DNA of 64,000 bases, taken from contig NQOF01000006.1 of NCBI GenBank assembly GCA_002270465.1, positions 310,001-374,000 on the forward strand, read 5' to 3'. How positions within the stretch are numbered: the stretch's first letter is position 1; the number at the start of each line of letters is the position of its first letter. A program made the position numbers and the translations under genes. The notes below the pieces were generated by a model, which had not been told where the DNA came from, did no database searches, and saw only the letters and a program-made list of their open reading frames with translations. Positions 15,772 to 25,991 of this stretch are shown in pieces. Source of the DNA: Blautia hominis. Its GTDB lineage: Bacteria; Bacillota; Clostridia; Lachnospirales; Lachnospiraceae.

Positions 15772-18006
15772 ATGAAGAAAAGCAGAGGTATCCTCGTACT
15801 TGTGCTGACGGTTCTGATTACCGGTTTTCTGGTATTCACCTCCGCAGTGGGACTTGGTCCCACCGGAACAGGTGCCGCCAAACACATTAAGACCGGACTG
15901 GATCTGGCAGGCGGTGTCAGCATAACATACGAGGCATCAAAAGAGAATCCGACAGACGATGAGATGGCAGATACCATCTACAAATTACAGAAACGTGTGG
16001 AGCAGTACAGCTCTGAAGCCCAGGTATACAAAGAGGGCACAAACAGGATCAACGTGGAAATCCCGGGAGTGACAGATGCCAACAAGGTTCTGGAAGAGCT
16101 GGGAAAACCCGGTTCCCTGTATTTTATTGCCCATAAAGGTTCTGACGGTTCTGAGAACTACACGTTCAACGGCTCTGAGTATGTTCTGAATAAAACCATT
16201 GAAGAACTGCAGGAGGATGGTTCCATTGTCCTGACAGGTACCGAGGTAAAGACGGCGAAAGCCTCCATGATCGAAAATGATCTGAAGAACAAAGAGAATG
16301 TGGTGGACTTGACTCTGACAGAGGAAGGTACTACAAAATTCGCAGAGGCAACAAAAGCTGCATATGAGGACAACCATGACAGCATTGGTATTTACTATGA
16401 CGGCAAGTTCGTCAGTGTCCCCAATGTAAACGCTGAGATCAAGGACGGCAACGCCCAGATTTCCGGTATGAAGGACTCCGCTGAGGCGGAAAACCTGGCT
16501 TCCACCATCCGTATCGGTGGTCTGAAGCTGGAACTGAGCGAACTGCGTTCCAACGTAGTTGCTGCCCAGTTAGGTGAGGAAGCCATCGCAAGCAGCTTAA
16601 AAGCAGCAGGGATCGGCCTTGCCCTGGTTATCCTTTTCATGATCTTTGTATACAGGATTCCGGGACTTGTATCCGGTATTGCGCTGATCATTTATACATG
16701 TCTGGATCTGATATTCCTGAATGCTTTTGACCTGACCCTGACATTGCCGGGTATTGCAGGTATTATCTTGTCTATCGGTATGGCTGTGGACGCAAACGTC
16801 ATCATCTATGCCCGTATGCAGGAGGAGATCGCACTTGGCAGAAATGTTCGGACTGCTATCCAGAATGGTTTCCAGAAAGCGTTCTCCGCCATCTTTGACG
16901 GCAATATTACAACATTGATCGCAGCGTTTGTACTGAACTGGCTGGGTTCCGGTACGGTAAAAGGATTTGCACAGACGCTGGCACTCGGTATTGTTCTGTC
17001 CATGTTCACCGCGTTAGTGGTTTCCCGTTTTATTGCCTACGCTATGTATGCAGTGGGAATCCGCGATGAAAAGTTTTATGGCAGAAAGAAAGAGAGACAG
17101 CCGATCCGTTTTCTGCAGAAGAAAAGGATCTTCTTCGCAGTTTCCATCATCCTGGTTCTTTGCGCCCCGATTGCTATGGGCGTGTTCAAAGCCAGCACAG
17201 GGGATGCACTGAAATACAGCCTGGAGTTTAAAGGCGGTACATCCACCAACGTGACCTTTAATGACAATATGGACATTAAGGAGATTGATGCCAAAGTGGT
17301 TCCCATCGTGGAAGAGGTTACAGGGGACAACAATGTACAGGCCACTAAGGTGGTGGGTACCAATCAGGTCATCATTAAGACCATTACTCTGGATGTGCAG
17401 ACAAGAGAGGAGCTTAACCAGGCTCTGGTAGATGAGTTTGATGTGGATAAGGATTTGATCGCAACGGAGAGTATTTCCTCCACAGTCAGCAGCGAGATGC
17501 GCGCCGACGCGGTGAAGGCAGTGGTGATCGCTACAGTCCTCATGCTGCTTTACATCTGGTTCCGTTTCAAAGATATCCGGTTTGCCAGCAGCGCAGTTGT
17601 GGCACTGCTGCACGATGTGCTGGTAGTTCTGGCTTTCTATGCAGTAGCCAGAGTATCTGTGGGCAACACATTTATTGCCTGTATGCTTACGATCGTGGGT
17701 TATTCCATCAATGCGACCATCGTTATCTTTGACCGTATCCGTGAGAACCTGGCAGTGGCCAAAAAGAAATCAGATTTGGAGGAGCTGGTCAACAACAGTA
17801 TCACCCAGACTCTGACAAGAAGTATCTATACATCACTGACTACCTTTATCATGGTATTCCTGCTGTTCGTGCTGGGAGTTTCCTCTGTAAGGGAATTTGC
17901 CCTGCCTCTGATGGTTGGTATTGTGTGCGGCGGATATTCTTCCGTGTGCATCACAGGTGCCCTGTGGTATGTTATGAAGACAAAGATCAAAAAGAAAATC
18001 GCGTAA
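15772..18006 (+). CDS. secDF: fused SecD-SecF protein-export membrane protein
   Basis: 744 residues. The SecD half (about 1-430) has DLAGGVSITYE near the N-terminus, a large extracytoplasmic domain and six membrane segments with TLPGIAGIILSIGMAVDANVII. The SecF half (about 440-744) has EFKGGTSTNV and TIVGYSINATIVIFDRIRENL. It uses the proton or sodium gradient to help pull secreted proteins through SecYEG. The fused form is normal for Bacillota. It follows scfB by 49 nt and is probably read through from it, matching the usual clostridial order scfA-scfB-secDF. Confidence 0.92.
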   Translation: MKKSRGILVLVLTVLITGFLVFTSAVGLGPTGTGAAKHIKTGLDLAGGVSITYEASKENPTDDEMADTIYKLQKRVEQYSSEAQVYKEGTNRINVEIPGVTDANKVLEELGKPGSLYFIAHKGSDGSENYTFNGSEYVLNKTIEELQEDGSIVLTGTEVKTAKASMIENDLKNKENVVDLTLTEEGTTKFAEATKAAYEDNHDSIGIYYDGKFVSVPNVNAEIKDGNAQISGMKDSAEAENLASTIRIGGLKLELSELRSNVVAAQLGEEAIASSLKAAGIGLALVILFMIFVYRIPGLVSGIALIIYTCLDLIFLNAFDLTLTLPGIAGIILSIGMAVDANVIIYARMQEEIALGRNVRTAIQNGFQKAFSAIFDGNITTLIAAFVLNWLGSGTVKGFAQTLALGIVLSMFTALVVSRFIAYAMYAVGIRDEKFYGRKKERQPIRFLQKKRIFFAVSIILVLCAPIAMGVFKASTGDALKYSLEFKGGTSTNVTFNDNMDIKEIDAKVVPIVEEVTGDNNVQATKVVGTNQVIIKTITLDVQTREELNQALVDEFDVDKDLIATESISSTVSSEMRADAVKAVVIATVLMLLYIWFRFKDIRFASSAVVALLHDVLVVLAFYAVARVSVGNTFIACMLTIVGYSINATIVIFDRIRENLAVAKKKSDLEELVNNSITQTLTRSIYTSLTTFIMVFLLFVLGVSSVREFALPLMVGIVCGGYSSVCITGALWYVMKTKIKKKIA

Positions 18007-18015
18007 AAACAGATG

Positions 18016-18048
18016 GGGGTGCTGCACAGCAGTACCCCTTTCTTTTTC
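18016..18048 (+). terminator. hairpin terminator after secDF
   Basis: GGGGTGCTG (18016-18024) pairs with CAGTACCCC (18030-18038), followed by TTTCTTTTTC. Confidence 0.7.
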
Positions 18049-18072
18049 AACATGAATAGGAGAGGACAAAAG

Positions 18073-19788
18073 ATGGAAAAATGGGTGATCTCCGCTAAGA
18101 AAGCGGATTTTTATGAGATCAGCCGGAAATTCGGTGTGGACCCGGTTATTGCAAGGCTTATCAGAAACAGAGACCAGATCACGGACGAGGAGATTGACCG
18201 GTATCTCCACGGAAAGATGTCGGGCCTTCATTCCTGGAAGCTTTTAAAAGGAATGGATGCTGCCCTTGATATTCTTGAACAGAAAATCGGGGAAGGGAAA
18301 AAAATCAGGATTATCGGTGATTATGACATTGACGGTGTCTGCTCCACCTATATTCTGCTGACAGGACTTCGCCATGCAGGTGCCTGCGTGGATGTTGATA
18401 TACCAGACAGGATGAAAGACGGGTATGGGGTCAGCAAAGAGCTTATTGATCTGGCTTATGAAGCCGGAACAGATACCATTGTTACCTGTGACAACGGTAT
18501 CAGCGCTATAGAGCAGATCGCTTATGCCAAAACTCTTGGCATGACTGTGGTGGTCACAGACCATCACGAGATCCCATACGAGGAGCAGGAAGACGGAAGC
18601 CTGCGGACGTTTGTGCCTGACGCGGACGCCATTGTGAATCCGAAACAGCAGGATTGTCCCTACCCTTATAAAGGGATCTGCGGGGCTATGGTGGCCTATA
18701 AAGTCATCTGCGGGCTTTATGAGCGCATGGGTTTTCCTGCTTCTGATATGGAGGAGCTTATAGAATTTGCCGCCATCGCCACCGTGGGAGATGTGATGGA
18801 TCTGCAGGATGAGAACAGGATCATAGTAAAAGAAGGGCTGAAAAGGATCATGCGCACACAGAATCCCGGATTAAAAGCCCTGATCCATGTAAACCATCTG
18901 GAGGACAAGCCTCTCACGGCATACCACATCGGGTTTGTCATTGGTCCCTGCATGAATGCCAGCGGGCGCCTGAGCACTGCCAAGAGAGCGCTGAATCTGC
19001 TTTTGTGCCGGGACGGGGAGGAAGCGGCAGCACTTGCGGAAGATTTGAAAGCACTGAATGACAGCAGAAAAGATATGACGGCAAAAGGCGTGGAGGAAGC
19101 GGTACAGATGGTGGAAAACACATCCCTTAAGGAGGACAGGGTACTGGTCGTCTATCTTGCGGACTGCCATGAAAGTCTGGCGGGAATCATTGCAGGCCGT
19201 ATCCGGGAACGCTACAGCAAGCCGGTGTTTGTGCTCACAAGAGCGGAGGAGGGGGTCAAGGGCTCCGGCCGTTCCATTGAGAGTTACCATATGTTCCGGG
19301 AACTGACCAGGTGCAGGGAACTGCTGACCAAGTTCGGCGGTCATCCCATGGCTGCCGGGTTATCCCTGCCGGAGGAAAATGTGGATCCTTTCAGGCGGAT
19401 GCTCAATGAGAACTGCACACTTACAGAGGAGGATATGGCGGAAAAGGTGCTGATTGATGTGCCTATGCCCATCTCCTATGTGAACATGCCCCTCATACGC
19501 CAGCTTTCCCTTTTAGAACCATTTGGAAAGGGAAATACCAAGCCTTTGTTTGCCCAGAAAAATGTCCGTGTTGAAAATTGCCGGGTCTTTGGAAAGAACC
19601 GCAACGTGGTGAAAATGAATCTCTTTGATGAAAACGGATGCCAGGCCCAGGGTGTCTGGTTTGGGGACGGGGATGCCTTTGCTGAAAAGATAAAGGAGAA
19701 GCCCAGGTGGTCCGTTGCGTATTATCCCTCCATAAACGCCTACAATGGTAGGGAGAGCATAGAAATCATCATACAGAATTTTATTTGA
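18073..19788 (+). CDS. recJ: single-stranded-DNA-specific exonuclease RecJ
   Basis: 571 residues. The start at 18073 is chosen for AGGAGAGGA just upstream. DHH-family motifs: GDYDIDGVCSTYILL (about 83-97), CDNGISA, TDHHEIPYEEQ (about 165), and the DHHA1 part with KGSGRSIESYHM and KFGGHPMAAGLSL. The C-terminal OB-like domain ends the protein. It degrades single-stranded DNA 5' to 3' in recombination and mismatch or base-excision repair, with Mn2+. The length matches Bacillota RecJ proteins of the shorter class. Confidence 0.9.
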   Translation: MEKWVISAKKADFYEISRKFGVDPVIARLIRNRDQITDEEIDRYLHGKMSGLHSWKLLKGMDAALDILEQKIGEGKKIRIIGDYDIDGVCSTYILLTGLRHAGACVDVDIPDRMKDGYGVSKELIDLAYEAGTDTIVTCDNGISAIEQIAYAKTLGMTVVVTDHHEIPYEEQEDGSLRTFVPDADAIVNPKQQDCPYPYKGICGAMVAYKVICGLYERMGFPASDMEELIEFAAIATVGDVMDLQDENRIIVKEGLKRIMRTQNPGLKALIHVNHLEDKPLTAYHIGFVIGPCMNASGRLSTAKRALNLLLCRDGEEAAALAEDLKALNDSRKDMTAKGVEEAVQMVENTSLKEDRVLVVYLADCHESLAGIIAGRIRERYSKPVFVLTRAEEGVKGSGRSIESYHMFRELTRCRELLTKFGGHPMAAGLSLPEENVDPFRRMLNENCTLTEEDMAEKVLIDVPMPISYVNMPLIRQLSLLEPFGKGNTKPLFAQKNVRVENCRVFGKNRNVVKMNLFDENGCQAQGVWFGDGDAFAEKIKEKPRWSVAYYPSINAYNGRESIEIIIQNFI

Positions 19789-19895
19789 CCGTCACAGGCC
19801 GAAATGCGTTATTTTGCTGTCTGTAATGATTGTATTACGCAGGATTATCATGTATGATGTATTTATAATCTGATGCCTGTGCAGGGGGTGCAAAT

Positions 19896-22178
19896 GTGAA
19901 AGAGGGAGACGTAAAAAAACAAATTACCATATCCGTAATTCTGGTTTCTGTAGTAAGTCTTATTTTAGTGCTGATCTGTGGCGTCGTTTATTTGAGCATG
20001 AAAGATACACAGGAAAATGAAGCGCAAAAGTATATGAAAGAAATTGTGTCACAGTATAAAAACATTATTACAGCCCAGATTGATGGAGATTTCCGGACTC
20101 TGGATGCCATGTCTGCTTTTATCGGGCAGGGGGATACCATAGATTTGGAGGAAGCGCTCTCCTGTCTGGAAGAGGAAAGCAGCCGCAATGATTTTATCCG
20201 CATGGGTTTTGTCTCCGCAGATAAGACTGGATATTTTGTTGATACAAACGGTGAGAAATATTATGATGTTGATATCAGTGACGAGACGTTTATAGACAAG
20301 GCTTTCTTAGGAGAGGCTGTTGTTTCGGAAATTATGGATGACAGGTTTTCAGAGGGCACGGTAGTCTGTTATGGAGTTCCGATCATCAATAACGGGAAGG
20401 TCACCGGAGCTGTCACAGCAACCCGCACAACTGCCGATTTTTCAGAGATCATAAGCCAGGATATATTTGACGGTGCTGCCTATATCCATATCATTGACCA
20501 TGAGGGGAATTTTATTATCCGTTCTGACCATGCGGTCATCAGAAAACATCTGGATAATGTCTTTGACGGCGGGGATATTCCGGATGATATCCGGGCATCC
20601 ATTCTCGCCGATATGGAGCATGGAGGGGACTCTTTCGCCACCTTCCGTTACGGGGGCAAGGCTTATTGGGTGACATTTATTCCTGTGGGAACCAATGACT
20701 GGCAGATATTCTGCCTGGTGCCGCAGACATTTCTGAACCATAATTTCAATACCATGTTTCTTGTCTTTTTATGTGTGATGGTCTGTGTTTTTTTCATGTT
20801 CGGCATTTTGTTTTTCTATATATATAATTTGCTTAAGAGAGAACATGAGGCCCTCAATATCTTTGCATATCAAGATGTTTTGACAGGCGCTGACAACCGG
20901 AACCGTTTTGTCACAGACCTTCCGGCTTTGCTCAGGGAGCCTGCGGATTATGCCATGGTATTGATGAACATGAGCGGATTTAAGTTTGTGAACGAATTCT
21001 TTGGTTTTGAAAAAGGAAACCTTCTCCTGCAGCACATTGCCAGGGTCCTGGAGGAAAACCTTGCGCAAGGTGAACGGTATTACAGAGATAACGCGGATCA
21101 TTTCGGAATGCTGCTTTACTATAAGAGCAGGGAAGAGATCATTTCCAGAATGAAAAAGATACATCAGGATATCAATGATCATGTCATAAGCCCGAATCAG
21201 GATTACCGTATTAACTGCAATTTCGGAATCAATATCATACAGGGAAATGAACCGAGAATGAAAAATATCCTCTCCCCTGATGCAGCGATCAATGGAGCTT
21301 TGCTGGCGCTTAACAGTGTGAACGGCAATACCTCCAACCCCATTGCGTTCTACGATGAAGAGATCCATGAAAAAGCACGTAAAAAGATTGAGATTGAAAG
21401 CCAGATGCATGCAGCACTTGCCAACGGGGAATTCCACATGTATCTTCAGCCGAAATATTATCTGGGAGACCAGACCCTGCACAGCGCCGAGGCTCTTGTC
21501 CGCTGGTGTTCGGAGGACGGTGTGATGCATTACCCGGATGAATTTATACCGGTATTTGAGGAGAACGGATTCATCACAGAACTTGATATGTATATGCTGG
21601 AGGAGGCGTGTAAAAAGGTTTCCTGCTGGATGAAGCAGGGGTATCAGGTAAGGCCCATTTCGGTAAACCAGTCCCGGGTGTTTTTTTATGATGATGAGTA
21701 TCTTGACAAATTCCATGATATTGTGGACCGGTATCAGATAGATCCGTCCCTGATCATTCTGGAGGTTACAGAGAGTGTGGCTATGAGTAATCTGGATCAA
21801 GTCAAGATGGTGATCAAAAAGCTCCATAAAATGGGCTTCACTATCTCTATGGACGATTTCGGAAGCGGATATTCATCCCTTAATACCCTGAAGGACCTGG
21901 ATATTGCGGAATTAAAGCTGGACAGGGAATTTTTGTCTGAGCAGTCCACATCCCCGAAGGGAAAAGTGGTGGTGGAAAGTATAATCCGCCTTGCCAGGGA
22001 ACTTTCCATCACTACCGTTGCGGAAGGGATAGAGAATGAAAGACAGCTTGAATTCTTAAGATCCATTTCCTGTGATATCGGGCAGGGGTTCTATTTTGCA
22101 AGGCCCATGCCGGTGGATGCCTTTGAAAACAAAGTGCTTCACGGACCGCTGGCAGAGCCAAAACCGGACGGGAATTGA
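19896..22178 (+). CDS. membrane c-di-GMP phosphodiesterase: dCache-degenerate GGDEF-EAL
   Basis: 760 residues from a GTG (GGGGG 7 nt upstream). A first membrane helix (about 11-31), an extracytoplasmic dCache-like sensor (about 35-280), a second helix (about 288-312), a GGDEF-type domain (about 325-480) and an EAL domain (about 500-745). The GGDEF signature is replaced by RDNADHF (about 395-401), so cyclase activity is unlikely. The EAL domain looks active: EALVRW with Glu532, EVTESVAMSN, DDFGSGYSSL and TVAEGIEN are all present. It should lower c-di-GMP in response to an external ligand. It stands alone, with a TATAAT at 19864-19869 as possible -10. Confidence 0.87.
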   Translation: MKEGDVKKQITISVILVSVVSLILVLICGVVYLSMKDTQENEAQKYMKEIVSQYKNIITAQIDGDFRTLDAMSAFIGQGDTIDLEEALSCLEEESSRNDFIRMGFVSADKTGYFVDTNGEKYYDVDISDETFIDKAFLGEAVVSEIMDDRFSEGTVVCYGVPIINNGKVTGAVTATRTTADFSEIISQDIFDGAAYIHIIDHEGNFIIRSDHAVIRKHLDNVFDGGDIPDDIRASILADMEHGGDSFATFRYGGKAYWVTFIPVGTNDWQIFCLVPQTFLNHNFNTMFLVFLCVMVCVFFMFGILFFYIYNLLKREHEALNIFAYQDVLTGADNRNRFVTDLPALLREPADYAMVLMNMSGFKFVNEFFGFEKGNLLLQHIARVLEENLAQGERYYRDNADHFGMLLYYKSREEIISRMKKIHQDINDHVISPNQDYRINCNFGINIIQGNEPRMKNILSPDAAINGALLALNSVNGNTSNPIAFYDEEIHEKARKKIEIESQMHAALANGEFHMYLQPKYYLGDQTLHSAEALVRWCSEDGVMHYPDEFIPVFEENGFITELDMYMLEEACKKVSCWMKQGYQVRPISVNQSRVFFYDDEYLDKFHDIVDRYQIDPSLIILEVTESVAMSNLDQVKMVIKKLHKMGFTISMDDFGSGYSSLNTLKDLDIAELKLDREFLSEQSTSPKGKVVVESIIRLARELSITTVAEGIENERQLEFLRSISCDIGQGFYFARPMPVDAFENKVLHGPLAEPKPDGN

Positions 22179-22366
22179 ATGAAATGGAAAAAGTTGGGGA
22201 TATTGTATATATATATCCCGGTGTTTCCCGGCAATATACCAAGTATTACCTTTGCCGCGTGGGAGAAAATGTAGAAAAATGTATAAAATTGCAATTGGTA
22301 TATAAAAACCATTAGGCAAATGTGTATGAATATAGATAGATAAAGTCTAATAGATAGCAATTGCAT

Positions 22367-22395
22367 TTGATTCCGACAAAAAAAGATGATATACT
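22367..22395 (+). promoter_or_regulatory. promoter of apt
   Basis: TTGATT (22367-22372), a 17-base spacer and TATACT (22390-22395). The 293-base gap 22179-22471 shows no gene otherwise; it is AT-rich. Confidence 0.6.
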
Positions 22396-22471
22396 AAAGA
22401 CTACACCCAAAATTTGAGTATAATTGACATATCGTGAGATAACAAAAAGAAACTAAAGGCAGGAGAGAGTT

Positions 22472-22996
22472 ATGAAGAAGATTGAGGAATATGTGCGCAG
22501 TATCCCGGATTTTCCTGAACCGGGAATCATTTTCAGAGATGTGACAAGCATATTACAGGATGCAGATGGATTTGCACTGGCTGTGGATTCCATGCAGGCC
22601 CTTTTGGACGGCGTGGAGGTAGATGTGATCGCCGGAGCAGAGTCCAGGGGCTTTATATTCGGGGCGCCTATTGCCTACAACTTACATAAGCCCTTTGTAC
22701 TGATACGAAAGAAAGGGAAACTGCCCTGCGAGACCATAGAGAGCAGCTATGATTTGGAATACGGCAGTGCTACTATCGAGATGCACAAGGACGCTGTCAC
22801 ACCGGGCCAGAAGGTGGTACTGGTGGATGACCTGATCGCCACAGGCGGAACCATTGAAGCGACAGCCAGGATGGTGGAGGAGCTTGGAGGCAAAGTGGTG
22901 AAGATCATCACCCTTATGGAGCTGGCAGGTTTGAACGGCAGAAAACGTCTCAAAGATTATGATGTGGCTTCCGTTATATGTTATGAAGGTAAATAG
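22472..22996 (+). CDS. apt: adenine phosphoribosyltransferase
   Basis: 174 residues. The start KKIEEYVRSIPDFPEPGIIFRD is the typical Apt N-terminus, and VVLVDDLIATGGTIEA (about 114-129) is the PRPP-binding loop. It converts adenine and PRPP to AMP. AGGAGAG precedes the ATG. The gene directly precedes relA/spoT, a common Firmicutes order. It could salvage the adenine released by the nucleoside hydrolases encoded at 35.5-38.7 kb. Confidence 0.95.
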   Translation: MKKIEEYVRSIPDFPEPGIIFRDVTSILQDADGFALAVDSMQALLDGVEVDVIAGAESRGFIFGAPIAYNLHKPFVLIRKKGKLPCETIESSYDLEYGSATIEMHKDAVTPGQKVVLVDDLIATGGTIEATARMVEELGGKVVKIITLMELAGLNGRKRLKDYDVASVICYEGK

Positions 22997-23013
22997 AAAT
23001 CAGGTGATGGCAG

Positions 23014-25323
23014 ATGGAGAAAAGTAAAGAGGCAGCGCTTCAGGATGATGAAATAGCGAAAATTAAAAAGGCTGATGCAAGTGTGAAGACCATGGAAGAT
23101 TTTACAAGCCCTTCTGTTCTGTATGAAGAGCTTATTTCCAGTGTGCGAAAGTACCATCCCTCCACCGATATATCTATGATTGAGAAGGCTTACCGGATTG
23201 CCAGAGATGCCCACGAAGGGCAGGTGCGCAAGTCCGGCGAGCCTTATATCATTCATCCCCTCTGTGTGGGCATTATCCTGGCGGATCTGGAGCTGGACAA
23301 GGAGACTATTGTGGCAGGCCTGCTGCACGATGTGGTGGAAGACACAGTCATGACTACAGAGGAGATCACCCGGGAATTCGGCGCGGAGGTGGCCCTGTTA
23401 GTGGACGGTGTCACAAAGCTGGGACAGTTGAATTATTCCGCAGACAAAGTGGAAGTACAGGCAGAGAATCTGAGAAAGATGTTCCTTGCTATGGCAAAGG
23501 ATATCCGGGTGATCCTGATAAAACTGGCTGACCGGCTTCACAATATGAGAACGCTGAAATATATGCCGCCCCACAAACAGAAGGAAAAGGCCAGGGAGAC
23601 CATGGATATCTATGCTCCCATTGCCCAGCGGCTTGGTATTTCCAAAGTAAAAATAGAACTGGACGACCTGTCCTTAAAGTACCTGGAACCTGAAGTGTAT
23701 TACGATCTGGTGGAAAAAATCAACCTGCGGAAAAGTGAGCGGGAGGCTTTTGTCAGCGGAATCGTGAACGGTGTCAGGGAACAGATTGAAAATGCGGGTA
23801 TTCACGCACAGATTGACGGGCGTGTCAAACACTTTTTCAGTATTTACAAGAAGATGGTCAATCAGGATAAGACCCTGGATCAGATCTACGACTTGTTTGC
23901 CGTCCGCATTATTGTGGATACAGTGAAGGACTGCTATGCGTCCCTGGGAATCATCCATGAGATGTATAAGCCTATACCGGGACGGTTCAAAGACTATATC
24001 GCCATGCCAAAACCCAATATGTACCAGTCTCTGCACACTACTTTGATCGGACCGAACGGACAGCCTTTTGAAATACAGATCCGTACGTTTGAGATGCACC
24101 GCACAGCGGAATACGGTATTGCTGCCCACTGGAAATACAAAGAGGCATCCGGCAGCAGCAAGGCCAGTGTGACCCAGCAGGAAGAGGAAAAAATGAGCTG
24201 GCTGCGACAGATCCTGGAATGGCAGCGGGATATGTCCGACAACAAGGAGTTCTTAAGTCTTTTAAAAAGCGATCTGGATCTGTTTTCCGAAAGTGTTTAC
24301 TGCTTTACCCCGGCGGGTGATGTGAAGACACTTCCCAACGGCTCCACCCCCATTGATTTTGCCTATAATGTACATAGTGCGGTAGGTAACAAAATGGTGG
24401 GCGCCAGAGTGAACGGAAAGCTGGTTCCCATTGACTATGTGATCAAGAACGGGGACCGGATTGAGATCATTACCTCACAGAACTCCAAGGGACCAAGCCG
24501 CGACTGGCTGAAGGTGGTTAAGAGCACCCAGGCCAAGAACAAGATAAACCAGTGGTTTAAGCAGGAGTTAAAAGAAGACAACATTTTAAAGGGCAAAGAT
24601 ATGCTCGCCCAGTATGCAAAATTAAAAGGCATAGGACTGGGAAATCTGACAAAACCGAAATATCTGGAATCTGTTATGAAAAAATACGGTTTCCGGGACT
24701 GGGATTCTGTATTGGCAGCCGTAGGACACGGCGGTCTGAAAGAAGGCCAGGTCATCAATAAGCTCCTGGAGATCTACACCAAGGAGCACAAGGGTGAACT
24801 GACAGACGAGAAGGTGCTGGAGGCTGCGGAGGAGACAAAGGATAAGCTCCATATCCGCAAGAGCAAGAGCGGTATTGTGGTGAAGGGTATCCATGATGTA
24901 TCCGTGCGGTTTTCCAGGTGCTGCAACCCCATTCCCGGGGACGAGATCGTGGGATATGTGACAAGGGGACGGGGGGTGACCATCCACCGTACCGACTGTA
25001 TCAATATTATCAATATGTCCCTGGAAGACAGGGAGCGCCTGATCGATGCGGAGTGGCAGTCAGAAAGCGTGGGAGACGGGGAGCAGTACACAGCGGAGAT
25101 CAATGTGTACGCCAATAACCGCACCGGGCTTCTGGTTGACATTTCCAAGATTTTCACGGAGAGGAAGATTGATATCACCTCCATGAATACAAGGACCAGC
25201 AAACAGGGGCGTGCCACCATAAATATTGCCTTTGACATTAAGAGCAAGGAAGAGCTGAGCAGCCTGGTGGAAAAAATCAGACAGGTAGAGAGCGTTCTGG
25301 ATATCGGACGTACTACCGGCTAA
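23014..25323 (+). CDS. relA: bifunctional (p)ppGpp synthetase/hydrolase (RelA/SpoT homologue)
   Basis: 769 residues. The HD hydrolase domain is intact (VAGLLHDVVEDTVMTTEEI, about 106-124, and IKLADRLHNMRTL). The synthetase domain has VHDLYAVRI-like IYDLFAVRIIVDT and RFKDYIAMPKPNMYQSLHTT. These are followed by TGS (FTPAGDVKTLPNGSTPIDFAY), zinc-finger and ACT domains. It makes and degrades the stringent-response alarmones on the ribosome. Both active sites look complete, as for a Rel-type enzyme. It lies 17 nt after apt. Confidence 0.95.
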   Translation: MEKSKEAALQDDEIAKIKKADASVKTMEDFTSPSVLYEELISSVRKYHPSTDISMIEKAYRIARDAHEGQVRKSGEPYIIHPLCVGIILADLELDKETIVAGLLHDVVEDTVMTTEEITREFGAEVALLVDGVTKLGQLNYSADKVEVQAENLRKMFLAMAKDIRVILIKLADRLHNMRTLKYMPPHKQKEKARETMDIYAPIAQRLGISKVKIELDDLSLKYLEPEVYYDLVEKINLRKSEREAFVSGIVNGVREQIENAGIHAQIDGRVKHFFSIYKKMVNQDKTLDQIYDLFAVRIIVDTVKDCYASLGIIHEMYKPIPGRFKDYIAMPKPNMYQSLHTTLIGPNGQPFEIQIRTFEMHRTAEYGIAAHWKYKEASGSSKASVTQQEEEKMSWLRQILEWQRDMSDNKEFLSLLKSDLDLFSESVYCFTPAGDVKTLPNGSTPIDFAYNVHSAVGNKMVGARVNGKLVPIDYVIKNGDRIEIITSQNSKGPSRDWLKVVKSTQAKNKINQWFKQELKEDNILKGKDMLAQYAKLKGIGLGNLTKPKYLESVMKKYGFRDWDSVLAAVGHGGLKEGQVINKLLEIYTKEHKGELTDEKVLEAAEETKDKLHIRKSKSGIVVKGIHDVSVRFSRCCNPIPGDEIVGYVTRGRGVTIHRTDCINIINMSLEDRERLIDAEWQSESVGDGEQYTAEINVYANNRTGLLVDISKIFTERKIDITSMNTRTSKQGRATINIAFDIKSKEELSSLVEKIRQVESVLDIGRTTG

Positions 25324-25334
25324 GGAGTCGAGAT

Positions 25335-25967
25335 ATGAAGAATCTGAATCTGAGAGGAATTGTGGTTGGCCCGGTCATGACCAACTGCTATTTCCTGAAA
25401 AATACACAGAGCGGGGAAATCCTGGTGATTGACCCCGCCGCTGAGGCGGACCGTATCTGCCGTACCATAGACAGGATAGAGGGAAAACCGGCAGGGATAC
25501 TTCTGACACACGGGCATTATGATCATATTATGGCAGCAGGCGAGCTGCAGAAGAAGTGGCAGGTGCCCGTCTATGCGGCCAGAGCGGAGGAAGAGATGCT
25601 CACAGACCCGCAGTTGAACCTGTCAGCCTCCTGGGAGGGAATCGGTTATACGGTGAAAGCCGACCGTTTCCTGGAAGACGGCGAGACCTTTTTACTTGCA
25701 GGCTTTCAGATCAAAATGTATCTGACTCCGGGACATACGGAAGGTTCCTGCTGCTATTATCTGGAGGACGAGGGTGTGCTCATGAGCGGGGACACCATTT
25801 TCTGTGAGAACTGCGGCAGATGTGACCTGCCCGGAGGCAATTTTGCAAAAATGCAGGAGAGTCTGAAGAAGATCATCAACCATTTACCCGAGGATGTGAA
25901 GATTTATCCCGGACACGGGGAAGAGACCAGCATCCATCATGAGCGATCATATAATCCCTATCTATAA
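25335..25967 (+). CDS. metallo-beta-lactamase-fold hydrolase (glyoxalase II-like)
   Basis: 210 residues. LLTHGHYDHIMAAGEL carries the HxHxDH zinc motif; LTPGHTEGSCCYY, SGDTIFCENCGRCDLPGG and IYPGHGEET supply the remaining ligands. It belongs to the short GloB-like group in Firmicutes, downstream of relA. Substrate not determined: a thioester such as lactoylglutathione analogues, or another small ester. It starts 11 nt after the relA stop, with AAGGAG just upstream. Confidence 0.85.
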   Translation: MKNLNLRGIVVGPVMTNCYFLKNTQSGEILVIDPAAEADRICRTIDRIEGKPAGILLTHGHYDHIMAAGELQKKWQVPVYAARAEEEMLTDPQLNLSASWEGIGYTVKADRFLEDGETFLLAGFQIKMYLTPGHTEGSCCYYLEDEGVLMSGDTIFCENCGRCDLPGGNFAKMQESLKKIINHLPEDVKIYPGHGEETSIHHERSYNPYL

Positions 25968-25991
25968 AAAATCAAAGAAAGAGGAACCTAT

